Source: Nemertoderma westbladi
Lineage: Eukaryota; Xenacoelomorpha; Nemertodermatida; Nemertodermatidae
NCBI GenBank assembly: GCA_032718475.1
Contig: JAUCBJ010006426.1
Span: 1-64,000, forward strand
Reading direction: 5' to 3'
DNA length: 64,000 nt
Under the pieces are notes generated by a model. It saw nothing but the letters and a program-made list of their open reading frames with translations. It was not told the DNA's origin and did not search any database. Positions within the stretch are counted from its first letter, which is position 1; every line of letters begins with the position of its first letter. Below, piece by piece: positions 21,346 to 31,395 of the stretch. The translations under genes were made by a program, and so were the position numbers.

Positions 21346-24023
21346 TCAGCATTTTAATAAGGCAAAATCATCAATAATTGAGCTGCAATCCATATCACGA
21401 ACAATGTCACTTTCTATAGCCATCAGGGCTAGATTTGATAATCGTCCATGACCCATCGATGAACGCAACACATTCTTAATCCGTTTGAGGAAATTGAAGC
21501 TGCGCTCACCACTACAGTTTGTGGAAAACTGGCAGAGATAGATGCGTAAAGCAACTTCTACATTCGGAAACGTTGATAATAAATCGGAGTCGAATATTAT
21601 TGAATACAGAGACATTGCAGTAATCTTAGCGAGCTTGCATCCTCTAACGAAGCAACAGAACTGCGCAAACTCACCGGGAAAGTCTGGCTCGATATCACAG
21701 CTGTAAATCTCTGTAAGGTGTGTTGCTTTTTGATGCAGGGATTCTGAACTTAGTGATTCAAATTCTGTTAGAAAACCGAATTTATCATAAACTGTCCTGT
21801 ACGCCTCTATGCGGGTATTCAATGCAGCTATCAACTGGTCAATGATAATTAAGAAAGTTTCTCTTCGAAATTTATCTCGGCCTGACAATGGGTCTTCATC
21901 GGGAATCGGGTTATCATCAAAACTAAATCAAAATATTCAGTGTGAAGTAGGTAATTTTGTTCCACGGATGAAACTCTATTATAATAAATTAATTAACTGT
22001 TTAATTAATTTTATTTAATTTATTTAATTAATTTATTTATTTAATTTATTAATTAATAGTATCACTTACCGCGTATTTCGTCGTCGAGTTCTTCTGATAT
22101 TAACAACATAGTCGACATCAACTTTCTTGAGTGCCTTTGCCTCAATTTCATCAAAGCCATGCCTTAAATTGTTTAGAAAGTCGACTAAAGACTTCAGAAG
22201 CGTGATGGCCGAGTTTAAATCAATATCATTTTTCTGTAATGATTTACTTGTTGCATTGAACCGTTGAAGAACTATACTCCACAGCTCGGCCACAATGGCA
22301 GTTTCTAAACTTTCCATATTTGTAGCCAAACATCTCGATTCGTGCCTCACATCAGCCTTCTGATCCTCATCAGCTGAAATACTTTCCAGTGCCTCAGCAA
22401 TCTCTTTAAATTGTTTCATGAACGCTTGGGTTGCATCAGCATGAGCTGACCATCTCGTGTCTGATAGACGCTTGACTGTTACTGGGTGGGGATTGGATGC
22501 AGGATCTTTTGTTAAGCAGTTGGTAAGAACACCCCACCGATATGTAGAAGCTGAAAAAAATGTATAAATATGCTGCAGTAGCCCGAAAAGATACTGCAGC
22601 AGGACAGCAATCCACAGCACATTGGCCAACTAAATTTAGTGAATGAGCGGCACAGGGAATATAATCAACGAGTGAATTCTGCTGCAGCAGCCGCGCTTGA
22701 ACGCCTTTATACTTACCACTCATGTTAGAGGCATTATCGTAACATTGCCCACGACAGTATTTAAAATCTATTTTTAGCTCACTTAAATATTTTAGCAAAG
22801 ATTCTGCAATAACTTCTCCGGAATGGCCTTCAATTTGCAAAAAATGCAAAAAGCGTTCAACGGGTTTGTGGATTTTGGGGTTAATATATCACAACACCAG
22901 CGTCCATTGATCAATATGTTCCAAGTCCGGCGTTGAGTCAATGCTGACTGAATAATATTTGGCATCGTGAACCTCTTGTACTATAATCTTTAAGGCTGTT
23001 TCACCCATTAAAGAAATGAACTCTTCACATTTAGTGGAAGACAAATACGAAACATTCAGACAAATACGAAACATTCCCTCTTCCAGTGTTACCATATTTT
23101 GCAATATGGGTTGATAAGAATGGATCAAATTTGGCTATTAGTTCTAAAGCCCCAAGATAGTTCCCATTAGAAACAGATCCAAATGTTTCATTGTCACCTC
23201 GGAAAGGAAGTCCCCATTCTGATAAAAATTTAACTACAGCAACAATGCGCCTAAGAACATCCCGCCAATAGTTTTTTTCGTTTTCAAACTGAGTTTCCAG
23301 TTCACTGTCAATCCATCCCGGAGCTGTCTGTCTGCTGCAAAAGCTAAACATTGCCTTTCTATGGTCAGCAGATATTTCATGCTCTGCAATATGGTGAGAA
23401 CTGTGTTGCCAGTCACTATATCCAGACTGTGCAAGCTGTGATGTAGATGTTGAATATAGCCGGCATACAAAGCAATATACACTTCCAAGCGATGGTGAAT
23501 AAAGCAGCCATTCACGTTTCACCTTTTCTCCATTACATTGATTGATTCGAGAAAATAAATTTCGTGATAAATAATGTTTCTGAGACTTGGTTTGTCTCTC
23601 GGAGGACATCAAATCCGCATCACGATTCTGGCAGGAAGATGGTCCTATCTTGGACCAATAGTTAACAAGATCGGTGTTGATACTCCACAATGCAGGATCT
23701 GTACTTGGTTTAGTTGATCTTGATATTGCAGGTGCAGGTACTGAATGACTTTGATCAAAATTCAACTCACCAGAATGCCCAGGTTCAAGTTCAACATCAC
23801 CATCATGTGGATCACTGGCTGATGACATATGTAGATCCTCAGCCTCACGATCAACACTCGAAGTTGAAGTTGGCATTGGGAGATCCTGATCAATAATTGC
23901 TGACTGGGATATACTGAAATATTGAGACAATTTCGGCGTCTTTGATAGCAAAAGGTCATCTTCAGCTGTTTTCTTTGCTTTATTCTTTCGCTTTGAACTT
24001 CCACTCATAAACACAGGTGACAT
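21346..24023 (-). pseudogene. hAT transposase, zinc finger MYM-type protein 1-like, with one intron
   Basis: The minus-strand gene starts near 24023 with a basic/acidic head, then the TTF-type zinc-binding region (KREWLLYSPSLGSVYCFVC, HEISADHRKAM), the RNase H-like core (YYSVSIDSTPD, CRGQCYDNASNMSGKYKGVQ, IPCAAHSLNLVG, LSDTRWSAH) and the C-terminal hAT dimerisation domain (NCSGERSFNFLKRIKNVLRSSM). A GT-AG intron (22069 down to 21923, donor GTAAGTG) joins the last two blocks in phase. Three lesions break it: a 19-base tandem duplication at 23039-23076, a TGA at 22889-22891, and a one-base loss near 22590. All domains are present, so decay is recent. Confidence 0.85.
21923..22069 (-). other. 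Candidate intron in the hAT gene
   Basis: On the minus strand the exon ends before GTAAGTG (G at 22069) and the next exon begins after GATTTAG (21923). Removing the 147 bases restores an Arg codon across the junction and an open reading frame into the dimerisation domain. Confidence 0.65.
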
Positions 24024-24780
24024 CTTTCAGTCTTTGAAGTAAGCAGGAAAGTTGTTAAGTTAATAGCAATACAATATATATAATAAACAAAGATTTTTTA
24101 GATTTTATTTTAGATAGATTTTAATTAGGCCTATTTCTTTTGTGTCTGTTATATTGTGTTTGTTTATAGTATCACAGTCCCTAGCCCCCCCCCGCCCCAC
24201 GGCCACACCCACAAACAAACTAACAATCTGACTGCCCCCCCCCCCCCCGGACTGTAATACAAATTGCACTTAATATTTTGGAGCAAAAATAATAATTCAA
24301 TAACTAAAAAACACTAGTACACAGTTTTATAGGTACAGTAAAGTCCGGGGGGGGGGGGGGGGGGGGGCGTCAGATAGATAGTAAAATAATATAATATTAT
24401 TATTATAATACAAAATAATATTGAAAGTGACGTTTTGATTGAAATTGAGCCTATTATGAATAATGATTTCAATATGGCGCCCCCTTTAAAGTGCCAGGGT
24501 GGTGTTCACTGTACAGTATGTATGACTGCCTGCATAGTCGTGTGTGAGCAAGCCAATCCAGTGGCTAGGGGAATGTCAGAGTAGGCCCCTTTCCATTATT
24601 GGTTTGCTTGAGGCTGGCTGTAATGGGATCAATGTATCAATGTAACCAACAAAGAGGTTAATAAAGGCACTACACACTAAGGCAGTGAGCCTATCCTCCT
24701 ACCACACATCACATCCTATCTAGAGGCATTCATTCTCTGCAGTGTTTGTTGGCCTAAGGCTTAAGGTAGATCCGGCCCTG

Positions 24781-25173
24781 TGAGCGTGAGACAGAGACAG
24801 GTAGTGGTGTCCAGTAGTAGGCTTTGCCTCATCATTCAATGTATACAGTCCAAGCCTGGTGGGCCCTGATCCAGTGCTTGCCTCTATGTTAAGACGGCAC
24901 TGTGTAGGCTGCTGCAGAGATAAATAAATAGGTGTGGGGGGGGGGGGGGGGGGGGTGTGGGTGTGGGGGTGTAACTCGTAGGAAGGGATGCCATAAATAG
25001 TGGATTTCTTGACAGCCTCGGAGCTTAAGCGTAAGCGTTTGCATTCACATAAAAAAGATAAACAATATATTAATTTTTTTAACACCATTTTTTAAATAAA
25101 AAGGTTGTAATTTTTCGAGGCCCCTAGATATCGGGAGGCCCTGGACTGCAGTCCATTTAGCCCTGCTGTTAAT
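24781..25173. other. Spacer with homopolymers
   Basis: Contains a 20-base G run (24936-24955) and, at 25118-25173, a diverged partial copy of hAT-end-like sequence (GGCCCTGGACT). No gene is supported. Confidence 0.4.
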
Positions 25174-25177
25174 CCGG

Positions 25178-26241
25178 TGTAACAGCGGATTCTGTCCCCC
25201 CGCGGATATGGTCCGGGGGGACCGAATCCGCTAGCGGATTGAGTCCGGGGGGACCGAATCCGCTAGCGGATTCTGTCCCCCCTCCGCAGATTGAGTCCCC
25301 CCTTAAATTATAATTTTACAGTACAGTCAGACAGTGCTGAGTGCAGCAGTACTGGTACTGACATAGCAGCGTAGCTTATGCATTAAATTATAGACTGATT
25401 AAAACTGCAGTAGCTACCACTACTGCGTTAAACTAAATTCCCACATCTGTATATACTGATATAGTCGCATCAGTACAGTAGGCTATTATGGCCAACTTCG
25501 ATGAGACGCAGCTTTATCAAGCCGTCTATAATTATATTTCGGGAGATGACACATATCCAGTCAATTCAACAAAGTTGCAACTATACTCAGGAAAGCGGCT
25601 AATTTCAACATTATAGATTCATTATGGATGAGGGATGATTACATGAGGAGGAGGAAGATATTGTACTGTCCCTATTACAGTAAATAATCATACTGTAGTT
25701 CGAGTTGTCAGGTGTATTTGGTTGGATTTGTCATTGGTCAGTTGGTGTCATTTCGGTATATTCAGGTATATTCAGTTCAGCTGTTACACCTAAACCCAAC
25801 TGAGTAACAGTTATTCATATTCATTCATGTTCATTCATATTATTATAGTTTGCAGGTGGGGAGGATAAATTTTCTAATAATAAAAAGGTTAAAACAATAT
25901 AACCTCATTACAATAAATTTATCGTACTACGAAATTGGAGAGGAGCAGGTTACACACAATGTTTTCTAACCAGAACAATAAACGATACATACTGAATAAC
26001 CGGTCTGCCAGTATTGTATCCATTGACAATAAGGAAGGGAACGGAGCAGTCTGGCAGTGTATTTTGAATTTATTGCAATAACATTGGGGGGACCAAATCC
26101 GCGAACGAGGACCCAATCCGCTAGCAGATTTGGTCCTAGGGAGACCAAATCTGCTAGCGGATTGGGTCCGGGGGGACTAAATCCGCTAGCAGATCTGGTC
26201 CGGGGGGACCGATTCTTCGGGGGACTGAATCCGCTGTTACA
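25178..26241. mobile_element. Non-autonomous Ginger-like element flanked by CCGG
   Basis: TGTAACAGCGGATTC at 25178 and GAATCCGCTGTTACA ending at 26241 are inverted ends, each directly flanked by CCGG (25174-25177, 26242-26245). TGT...ACA ends and a 4-base duplication fit Ginger elements, whose integrase is related to that of Gypsy elements. The termini are extended by palindromic units such as AATCCGCTAGCGGATT, three or more at each end, alternating with GGTCCGGGGGGACC. A decayed integrase-like coding fragment lies inside (25489-25683). The name is inference. Confidence 0.55.
25489..25683 (+). pseudogene. Integrase N-terminal fragment (Ginger/KRAB-A-domain protein 2-like)
   Basis: From ATG 25489 the frame reads DETQLYQAVYNYISGDDTYP, then after a one-base frame change near 25570 it reads ILRKAANFNIIDSLWM and DDYMRRRKILY. 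The pattern of Y-[IL]-x-x-G-x-Y-P, then R-K-A-x-x-F and a short strand is that of the segment in front of the H2C2 zinc finger of Gypsy/Ginger integrases. The remaining integrase is missing. Recognition is from pattern only. Confidence 0.4.
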
Positions 26242-26435
26242 CCGGCACTGGTCAGTCAGCTGGTACCCTATATAATTAACTCACCAATCAACTCTTAAAA
26301 CCCTTCCATGCATGAATTAATTTTTTTTTCAAATTTTTTCAGAAAAAACTATTTTCTGGTATATTTTTACCTGCAAATTCAGAAAAAAATATCAAAAATT
26401 AAAAAAAATGGTCAGTTTTTGAGCTATGGTGCGTT

Positions 26436-26526
26436 TTGTCTGCGTGCCACATATGGCACGATATGCATTAGAGGTAACAAAAAGTATAAACCCTTTAGTG
26501 CATGATGGGCCATATATGGCACAACA
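26436..26526. promoter_or_regulatory. Subterminal palindromes, left PiggyBac end
   Basis: GTGCCACATATGGCAC (about 26444-26460) and GGCCATATATGGCAC (about 26508-26522) are near-copies of a 16-base palindrome that also occurs three times near the right end (29270-29285, 29336-29352, 29679-29697). Such subterminal repeats are plausible transposase-binding sites. Confidence 0.55.
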
Positions 26527-26619
26527 CATAACACGACTCCCACGAAGTAGAAGAAAAATGTGCTTTTAATTTTATTATAATTTCCTTTTTTTATAATTAC
26601 ATAGATAATTACACACAAA

Positions 26620-28866
26620 TCAGTTTGTGTGAAATTTCCTGAAACAATTTTGATCTTTATTAAAACATAAGGCAGTTTGGCATTTTTCGCAACTAACGAA
26701 TGTCCTTTTATGACAGTTTGAAAGTTTACACCTCAGTCGCTTTGGTTCATAAGAAGGCCAATGGCCAGTGCAGTCAAGCCTTATATCATCTCTTGGAAGT
26801 GGGGGTTCCCTTTTCCTTGGTTCTGTGGACAATGTACTTGGGCGACCACCTCTTGCACTTGAAATTCGAGATCCAATTCGGCACATCGTCACTCCTAGAC
26901 TCTCCCGAAACTCTGTGATGGTCATGTTAGAACTTGGACCATGAACCTTCCTGAACAAGATCCAACTATTGACAATAGTTACATCTATTAGATGGTAAAA
27001 CATGCGAAAATACCATTTCTTTGTCTTCATCCTTATTCGGTTTCGACCTAGGAAACTATTATGCAGGTCTACTCCTCCCATAAACCGATTGTACTCACGG
27101 ATTGCAGCAGGCTGTGATACTTCTCTATATTCCCCAGCACTTCTGAAATATCTTCTACATGTTCCAATAGGCATTTCCCCAACATAACTCGATGCCACAT
27201 GTACTGCTTTATTATCATTCCATGCCACTACACTAATATCTACACCTTTCTTTAATTTATCCTGCATCTCACTAACAGTTATATCATCCCCCTCTTTACC
27301 TGAACCATCTGCACCAACAATTCCTCTTCCACCCCCTCTCATTCTGACGTTTCCTCTACTACCTGCACTTCCGGCTCCAATAATTCCTCTTCCACCCCCT
27401 CTCACTCTGACGTTTCCTCTACCACCTACACCTCCAATTCGAGCAATTCCTCTTCCACCCCCTCTCACTCGAATGTTTCCTCTACCACCTACAACTCCAA
27501 TTCCAACAATTCCTCTTCTACCCCCTCTAACTCTGGCATTTCCTCTGACACCTGCACTTGCCGCTCCAACAATTCCTCTACCACCTCTCACTCCAAAAAA
27601 ATCGCTATCACATCCACTGTCTCTCTCATCCTGAACTGGCGCAATGTTGGTTACCACTTCGTCTGAATAACCTCTATCTTCCTTTCCGATATCTGCCACT
27701 GACTTGATTGGAAGTCCAGGAAATCGATTTCTCTGAATTGTCCCAAGCGAGTATATTCCACAGATAGCCAAATATACAAAAAGGCCCAGTGTACTAAAAT
27801 AGTTATCGAAATACAATTTATGGTTTTTATTTCTTGGTATACATCTACTAAGACGCATGACTATATTCGCACTAGCCCCAAGATCAGGTTCGCATGTATA
27901 TCTCTTTGGTTGTTCACCTGAATAGATCTCAAATACATATGTAAAGCCACTGATACCACATAGACATAGAAACTTAAATCCCCACTTATGAGGCTTCTTC
28001 GGGTTATACTGTCTCATGAAATGTTTAAACTTGGTTGCACAAATTTGTTCGTCCACGGACAAATACTCCTCACATGGAATTGTTCCAAACATCTTGTTTA
28101 GATGGTCAATAATAGGTCGCAGCCAAAATAAGCGATCATGATTAGGTTCACCCCTGGGAATCATATTAGTCACATCATTAAAATGTAAGAAGCGGCGAAT
28201 TTTCTCGAATATATTAACTGGCATTGTGTTAATTATTGTAGCATTGCCCATATAATAACTCCAGTAATGTCTGACATTGTTCAGCGGCATTATTGACATT
28301 AAGATGAGTATTCCTAAATATTTTGTGACAAGATTAGGAGTCAAAGAAAATTGTTGATTAACATCAACCTGCCTGGTGTATATATTAGATTCCCAGCACA
28401 TCTTTTCAACAATTTCTTTATTAAAGAAATACGAAAAAAATTGGTATGGTGATTCTAAACAGGTTACCGATTCTGGGAGCACTTCTGGGGAAAATGGATT
28501 GTCATGCCAGACAATGTGGCCTTCTTCCCATTTTACCTGCGTTGCTATGATGCCCAAGTTTGGTTTGAATTGCCCTTGATCGTTATCTGTCGTTGCTATC
28601 TGAACGTCCACTTGATCGTTGATAACATTTTGTTCTTGGCTTTGTTGAACTATTTCTGATGTTGAGGTGCTTCTGATCATGGGATTTTCATGATGTTGAT
28701 TTCCATAAAATCTTCTCACTGGAATTGAAATTGGAGTTTCAATCTCTGATTCCGATCCGGAATCTGATATATCTAATGAACTGCAACTATAATCCGAATC
28801 TGCTGATATGACAATGTTTAATTGTTCAATGTCTTCAAGGTCATCTTCTAAAAAAGAATCATCCAT
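26620..28866 (-). CDS. PiggyBac transposase with RGG-repeat insert, intact
   Basis: A 748-residue minus-strand protein from ATG 28866 to a stop at 26620. The head is acidic (residues 1-65). The core has YLSVDEQICATKFKHFMRQY (first catalytic Asp near residue 270), LYFDNYFSTLGLF (second Asp near 353) and NRFMGGVDLHNSF (third Asp near 598), followed by a C-terminal Cys-rich domain (CKLSNCHKRTF, SCEKCQTALC, NCFRKFH, residues about 705-748) used for end binding in the family. Between the second and third Asp, residues about 422-520 form a Gly/Arg-rich insert of 21-residue repeats (RGGGRGIVG, RGNVRVRGG). That insert is not part of the usual family layout. The enzyme would excise and insert DNA at TTAA in the nucleus. 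Confidence 0.92.
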   Translation of the reverse strand: MDDSFLEDDLEDIEQLNIVISADSDYSCSSLDISDSGSESEIETPISIPVRRFYGNQHHENPMIRSTSTSEIVQQSQEQNVINDQVDVQIATTDNDQGQFKPNLGIIATQVKWEEGHIVWHDNPFSPEVLPESVTCLESPYQFFSYFFNKEIVEKMCWESNIYTRQVDVNQQFSLTPNLVTKYLGILILMSIMPLNNVRHYWSYYMGNATIINTMPVNIFEKIRRFLHFNDVTNMIPRGEPNHDRLFWLRPIIDHLNKMFGTIPCEEYLSVDEQICATKFKHFMRQYNPKKPHKWGFKFLCLCGISGFTYVFEIYSGEQPKRYTCEPDLGASANIVMRLSRCIPRNKNHKLYFDNYFSTLGLFVYLAICGIYSLGTIQRNRFPGLPIKSVADIGKEDRGYSDEVVTNIAPVQDERDSGCDSDFFGVRGGRGIVGAASAGVRGNARVRGGRRGIVGIGVVGGRGNIRVRGGGRGIARIGGVGGRGNVRVRGGGRGIIGAGSAGSRGNVRMRGGGRGIVGADGSGKEGDDITVSEMQDKLKKGVDISVVAWNDNKAVHVASSYVGEMPIGTCRRYFRSAGEYREVSQPAAIREYNRFMGGVDLHNSFLGRNRIRMKTKKWYFRMFYHLIDVTIVNSWILFRKVHGPSSNMTITEFRESLGVTMCRIGSRISSARGGRPSTLSTEPRKREPPLPRDDIRLDCTGHWPSYEPKRLRCKLSNCHKRTFVSCEKCQTALCFNKDQNCFRKFHTN
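27305..27605 (-). repeat. 63-base coding repeat inside the transposase
   Basis: About four and a half 63-base units, each encoding 21 residues with an RGGGRGIVG and an RGN[VI]RVRGG block. The units differ at several positions yet all keep the frame. Confidence 0.85.
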
Positions 28867-29716
28867 TTTACATTTTGCTTTTACATATCATGTCACACAT
28901 ACAAATTACACATCAATTCCATATTACAGTTAAAGTAAGCCAAATCTCTAAACAACATGTATAATTATTGAAGACATTCAACTAAATCTATAACATGTAT
29001 GTACATACAATCGAATAATTACCAGTTCACATAAATTCCACACAAAATGTGAAGTTATACAATAAATTGTTCAAACTAATAAAATTAAAATAACACTATA
29101 TTATTAATGTAATTTTAGAAGATATTGACAAACTGTTGTCTAGTGCAGTAGATTCATAAAAGATTTAAAACAGAAAAGAAAATGGATAAATGAAAGACTG
29201 ATTGAAATATACAATAGTCTGACTATAAGTAGCTGGATTCAGGCAGACAGGTAGAGTAAACGATGTTGGTGTTCCATTTGTGGCACGCTATGCAGTGAAC
29301 ACGTAAACATTTCTTTAAGTCTCTATTGCACACTGTGCCATATATGGAACACATGTATTTTTCACTGTAATGGACAAATTCTAAACTTTTACAATAATTT
29401 TGCATTTTTGGGTTATAAAGCGATAATTTGTTTACTAGAAAATAGTTTTTTTAACCACCACTGGCATATACATCGAAAATTACAACTCATTGAAAACTGT
29501 CAATTTTTGAAATTATCAATTTTAGACCTGGCCCGTTCTAAAGCATTATAAAAGTAATTCACACGCCATCTTGTGTACAGATTGTGTTTCAACTGCAAGA
29601 ATATAGAATTCAAGACATGTCCACCAAAGATTAGGATATTATGAGCAGGTTTCCATTCTGTAGAATTAAAAATAATAGGTGTTCCATATATGGCACAGCA
29701 TGCATGGAAGGGTTAA

Positions 29717-30471
29717 TACTAGGTAGGTATTAGGTAGGCCTATCTGCCTAGGCCTATACCAACATAGACAACAATAATAGGCCTAGTCTAGCCTAGCTAG
29801 ACGGTCATTGAGGGGTTTTGGTTTCGGGGACTGCGCAGGCCTATATGGGGAGAAGGACTGGTGGACGAATTCTAAACTCCACTCCGACCAAGAAACTGCT
29901 GCCTGCATTACAATTATTTTTCTGTCATGTTTGTGCCATTTCATCCTAAACCAATATTGAATAAGTATTAATAAGTTAAACCCACGTTCGTTGTGACCCT
30001 GTCCAATAGTGATAATTGTATTAATATAATTCAATTATTTTATTAAATTATTTTCCAATAATAGGCCTAGTTGAAATAAATGTATACATATCCAGCACCA
30101 GTATTACCGGTATGGTGAAATGAAAAAAATACATTTTAATATTGAAAAAGAAGGAGCAAAGCTATCAAAATTTTTATGGCAAAATATTTTTCTCACTTTG
30201 CATGCACTTCATGACTTTTGATCTTTTGCAAAGATTACTGAGCACTTTCAGTGTTTTTTACACAATTCTGCATAGGCCTATGTTTATTTCAATTCCACTC
30301 ACAGCACTATTGACTATTTCAAATCCGTGCACAATGTGTTGCAGTTTTTGCATTCCATTTTCAGCCTGGTATAGGCATAGACTATACTACAGTACTACAT
30401 ACCAGTAGTATACTAATTAAGATATAAGTAAGTTAAACCCTAGTAAATTTACATTCCCTATGCTATAGGCA
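29717..30471. other. Spacer rich in TAGGCCTA words
   Basis: No gene supported. TAGGCCTA or a near form occurs at least five times between 29730 and 30070. Two short open frames have no recognisable content. Confidence 0.4.
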
Positions 30472-30823
30472 GTTACGGACAGTTGCCTATATAGGCATCA
30501 ATAGACATTTCCTATTTAGGCAACATTTACAATGTAGTGTTGCCTTTATAGGTAATAGTGATGTATCTTTACTGCCTAATTAGGCAACATGTGACGGTCA
30601 GTGTTATAGATTATATTTTTTAAAATAAAGAATTAATTTGGCGCTGAATATTATTGTTACTTTAATAAATACAACAAGGTATAGCCCTGTAATTGATACT
30701 GGAACCAATTTTATTTACCTGTTTGTCTGGACGCAATGGTGTCTTTTTGTGAGGTGATGTCACTCATGTTGCCTAAATAGGGAACCTCAAAAAATTGGTT
30801 TGTGATGCCTATTTAGGCAACTA
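30472..30823 (+). repeat. 352-base repeat, left copy
   Basis: This segment and 41695-42046 are inverted copies of equal length, differing at scattered positions. Each starts GTTACGGACAGTTGCC and ends GGCAACTA. Within a copy the outer 20 bases are inverted relative to each other (AGTTGCCTAWATAGGCATCA), and GCCTAWWTAGGC-type palindromes recur about six times. It may be a MITE pair or the long terminal inverted repeats of the 11.6 kb segment between them. Confidence 0.85.
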
Positions 30824-31281
30824 CATACAGACATATACATACTGATATACTTTGATTATAAGAAAACGTTTTGGAGGATTGAGCTCAGTCAATCATTTTA
30901 TCTTTTTTTACTCTGTTACCGATTTCAGGATTTAATTTCTTTTAATTTACTTCCAGTACCTATACTCTTAAGACTGTCATGTCATAGTGGGGATTCATAT
31001 TGCGTAGTAGGCCTACAGTTGTAGCAGAGCAGCGCAGCAGTAGGTATGCCATGTCAAGATACTAGTAGTTATTATTTAGGCTGCTTTTAAGGCTCAGATT
31101 GGCAGATTGTTTCTATTTCGAATTTTTAATAATTGAGTCTGAGCGTTTCTGTATTTAGTATTGTGAAATTTTATACCTTCACTAATTCAGTCAATATAGG
31201 CTAGGCGACTTCATTTCATTGCAAGTGATCAAAGACATATATGTAGTTGCTATTCAGTCTTAAATCAGTTAGTATATACTG
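30824..31281. other. Spacer up to the LINE target site
   Basis: No gene is seen. The last eight bases, ATATACTG (31274-31281), recur directly after the LINE poly(A) at 35503-35510. Confidence 0.5.
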
Positions 31282-31395
31282 GATATTATATAGTGATTAG
31301 AGTACAGCCTTTGATACTGCCGACAGCCAGACTGCTTGGCGCCAAACAAAGGAGTAGAAACCGGATTGTGGGCCGCCACTATCCCTCGAAGAGGA

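Larger units (their letters stand above)
20961..24780 (-). mobile_element. hAT element with ZMYM1-like gene
   Basis: CAGGGCCGGAT at 20961-20971 and ATCCGGCCCTG at 24770-24780 are perfect 11-base inverted ends in the style of hAT elements and frame the minus-strand gene at 21346-24023. The expected 8-base target duplication is not visible (GTACAGTA on the left, TGAGCGTG on the right), so one end may belong to another copy. A 27-base C run (21019-21045), a 21-base G run (24347-24367) and other homopolymers lie between gene and ends. Confidence 0.6.
26301..29712 (-). mobile_element. Complete PiggyBac element
   Basis: Perfect 14-base inverted ends CCCTTCCATGCATG (26301-26314) and CATGCATGGAAGGG (29699-29712) bound a 3.4 kb element. 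TTAA follows the right end (29713-29716); on the left the sequence is TTAAAA, so the TTAA is present but separated from the end by AA. Inside both ends lie several GTGCCATATATGGCAC-like palindromes. The single gene (26620-28866, minus) is uninterrupted. This is the only DNA element in the window that looks potentially autonomous. Confidence 0.85.

Noticed and set aside
24764-25173. Alternative right end of the hAT element at 25169 (TTAATCCGG)
   Set aside because: It matches the left end over only nine bases and lacks the terminal GGCCCTG; the end at 24780 matches over 11 bases.
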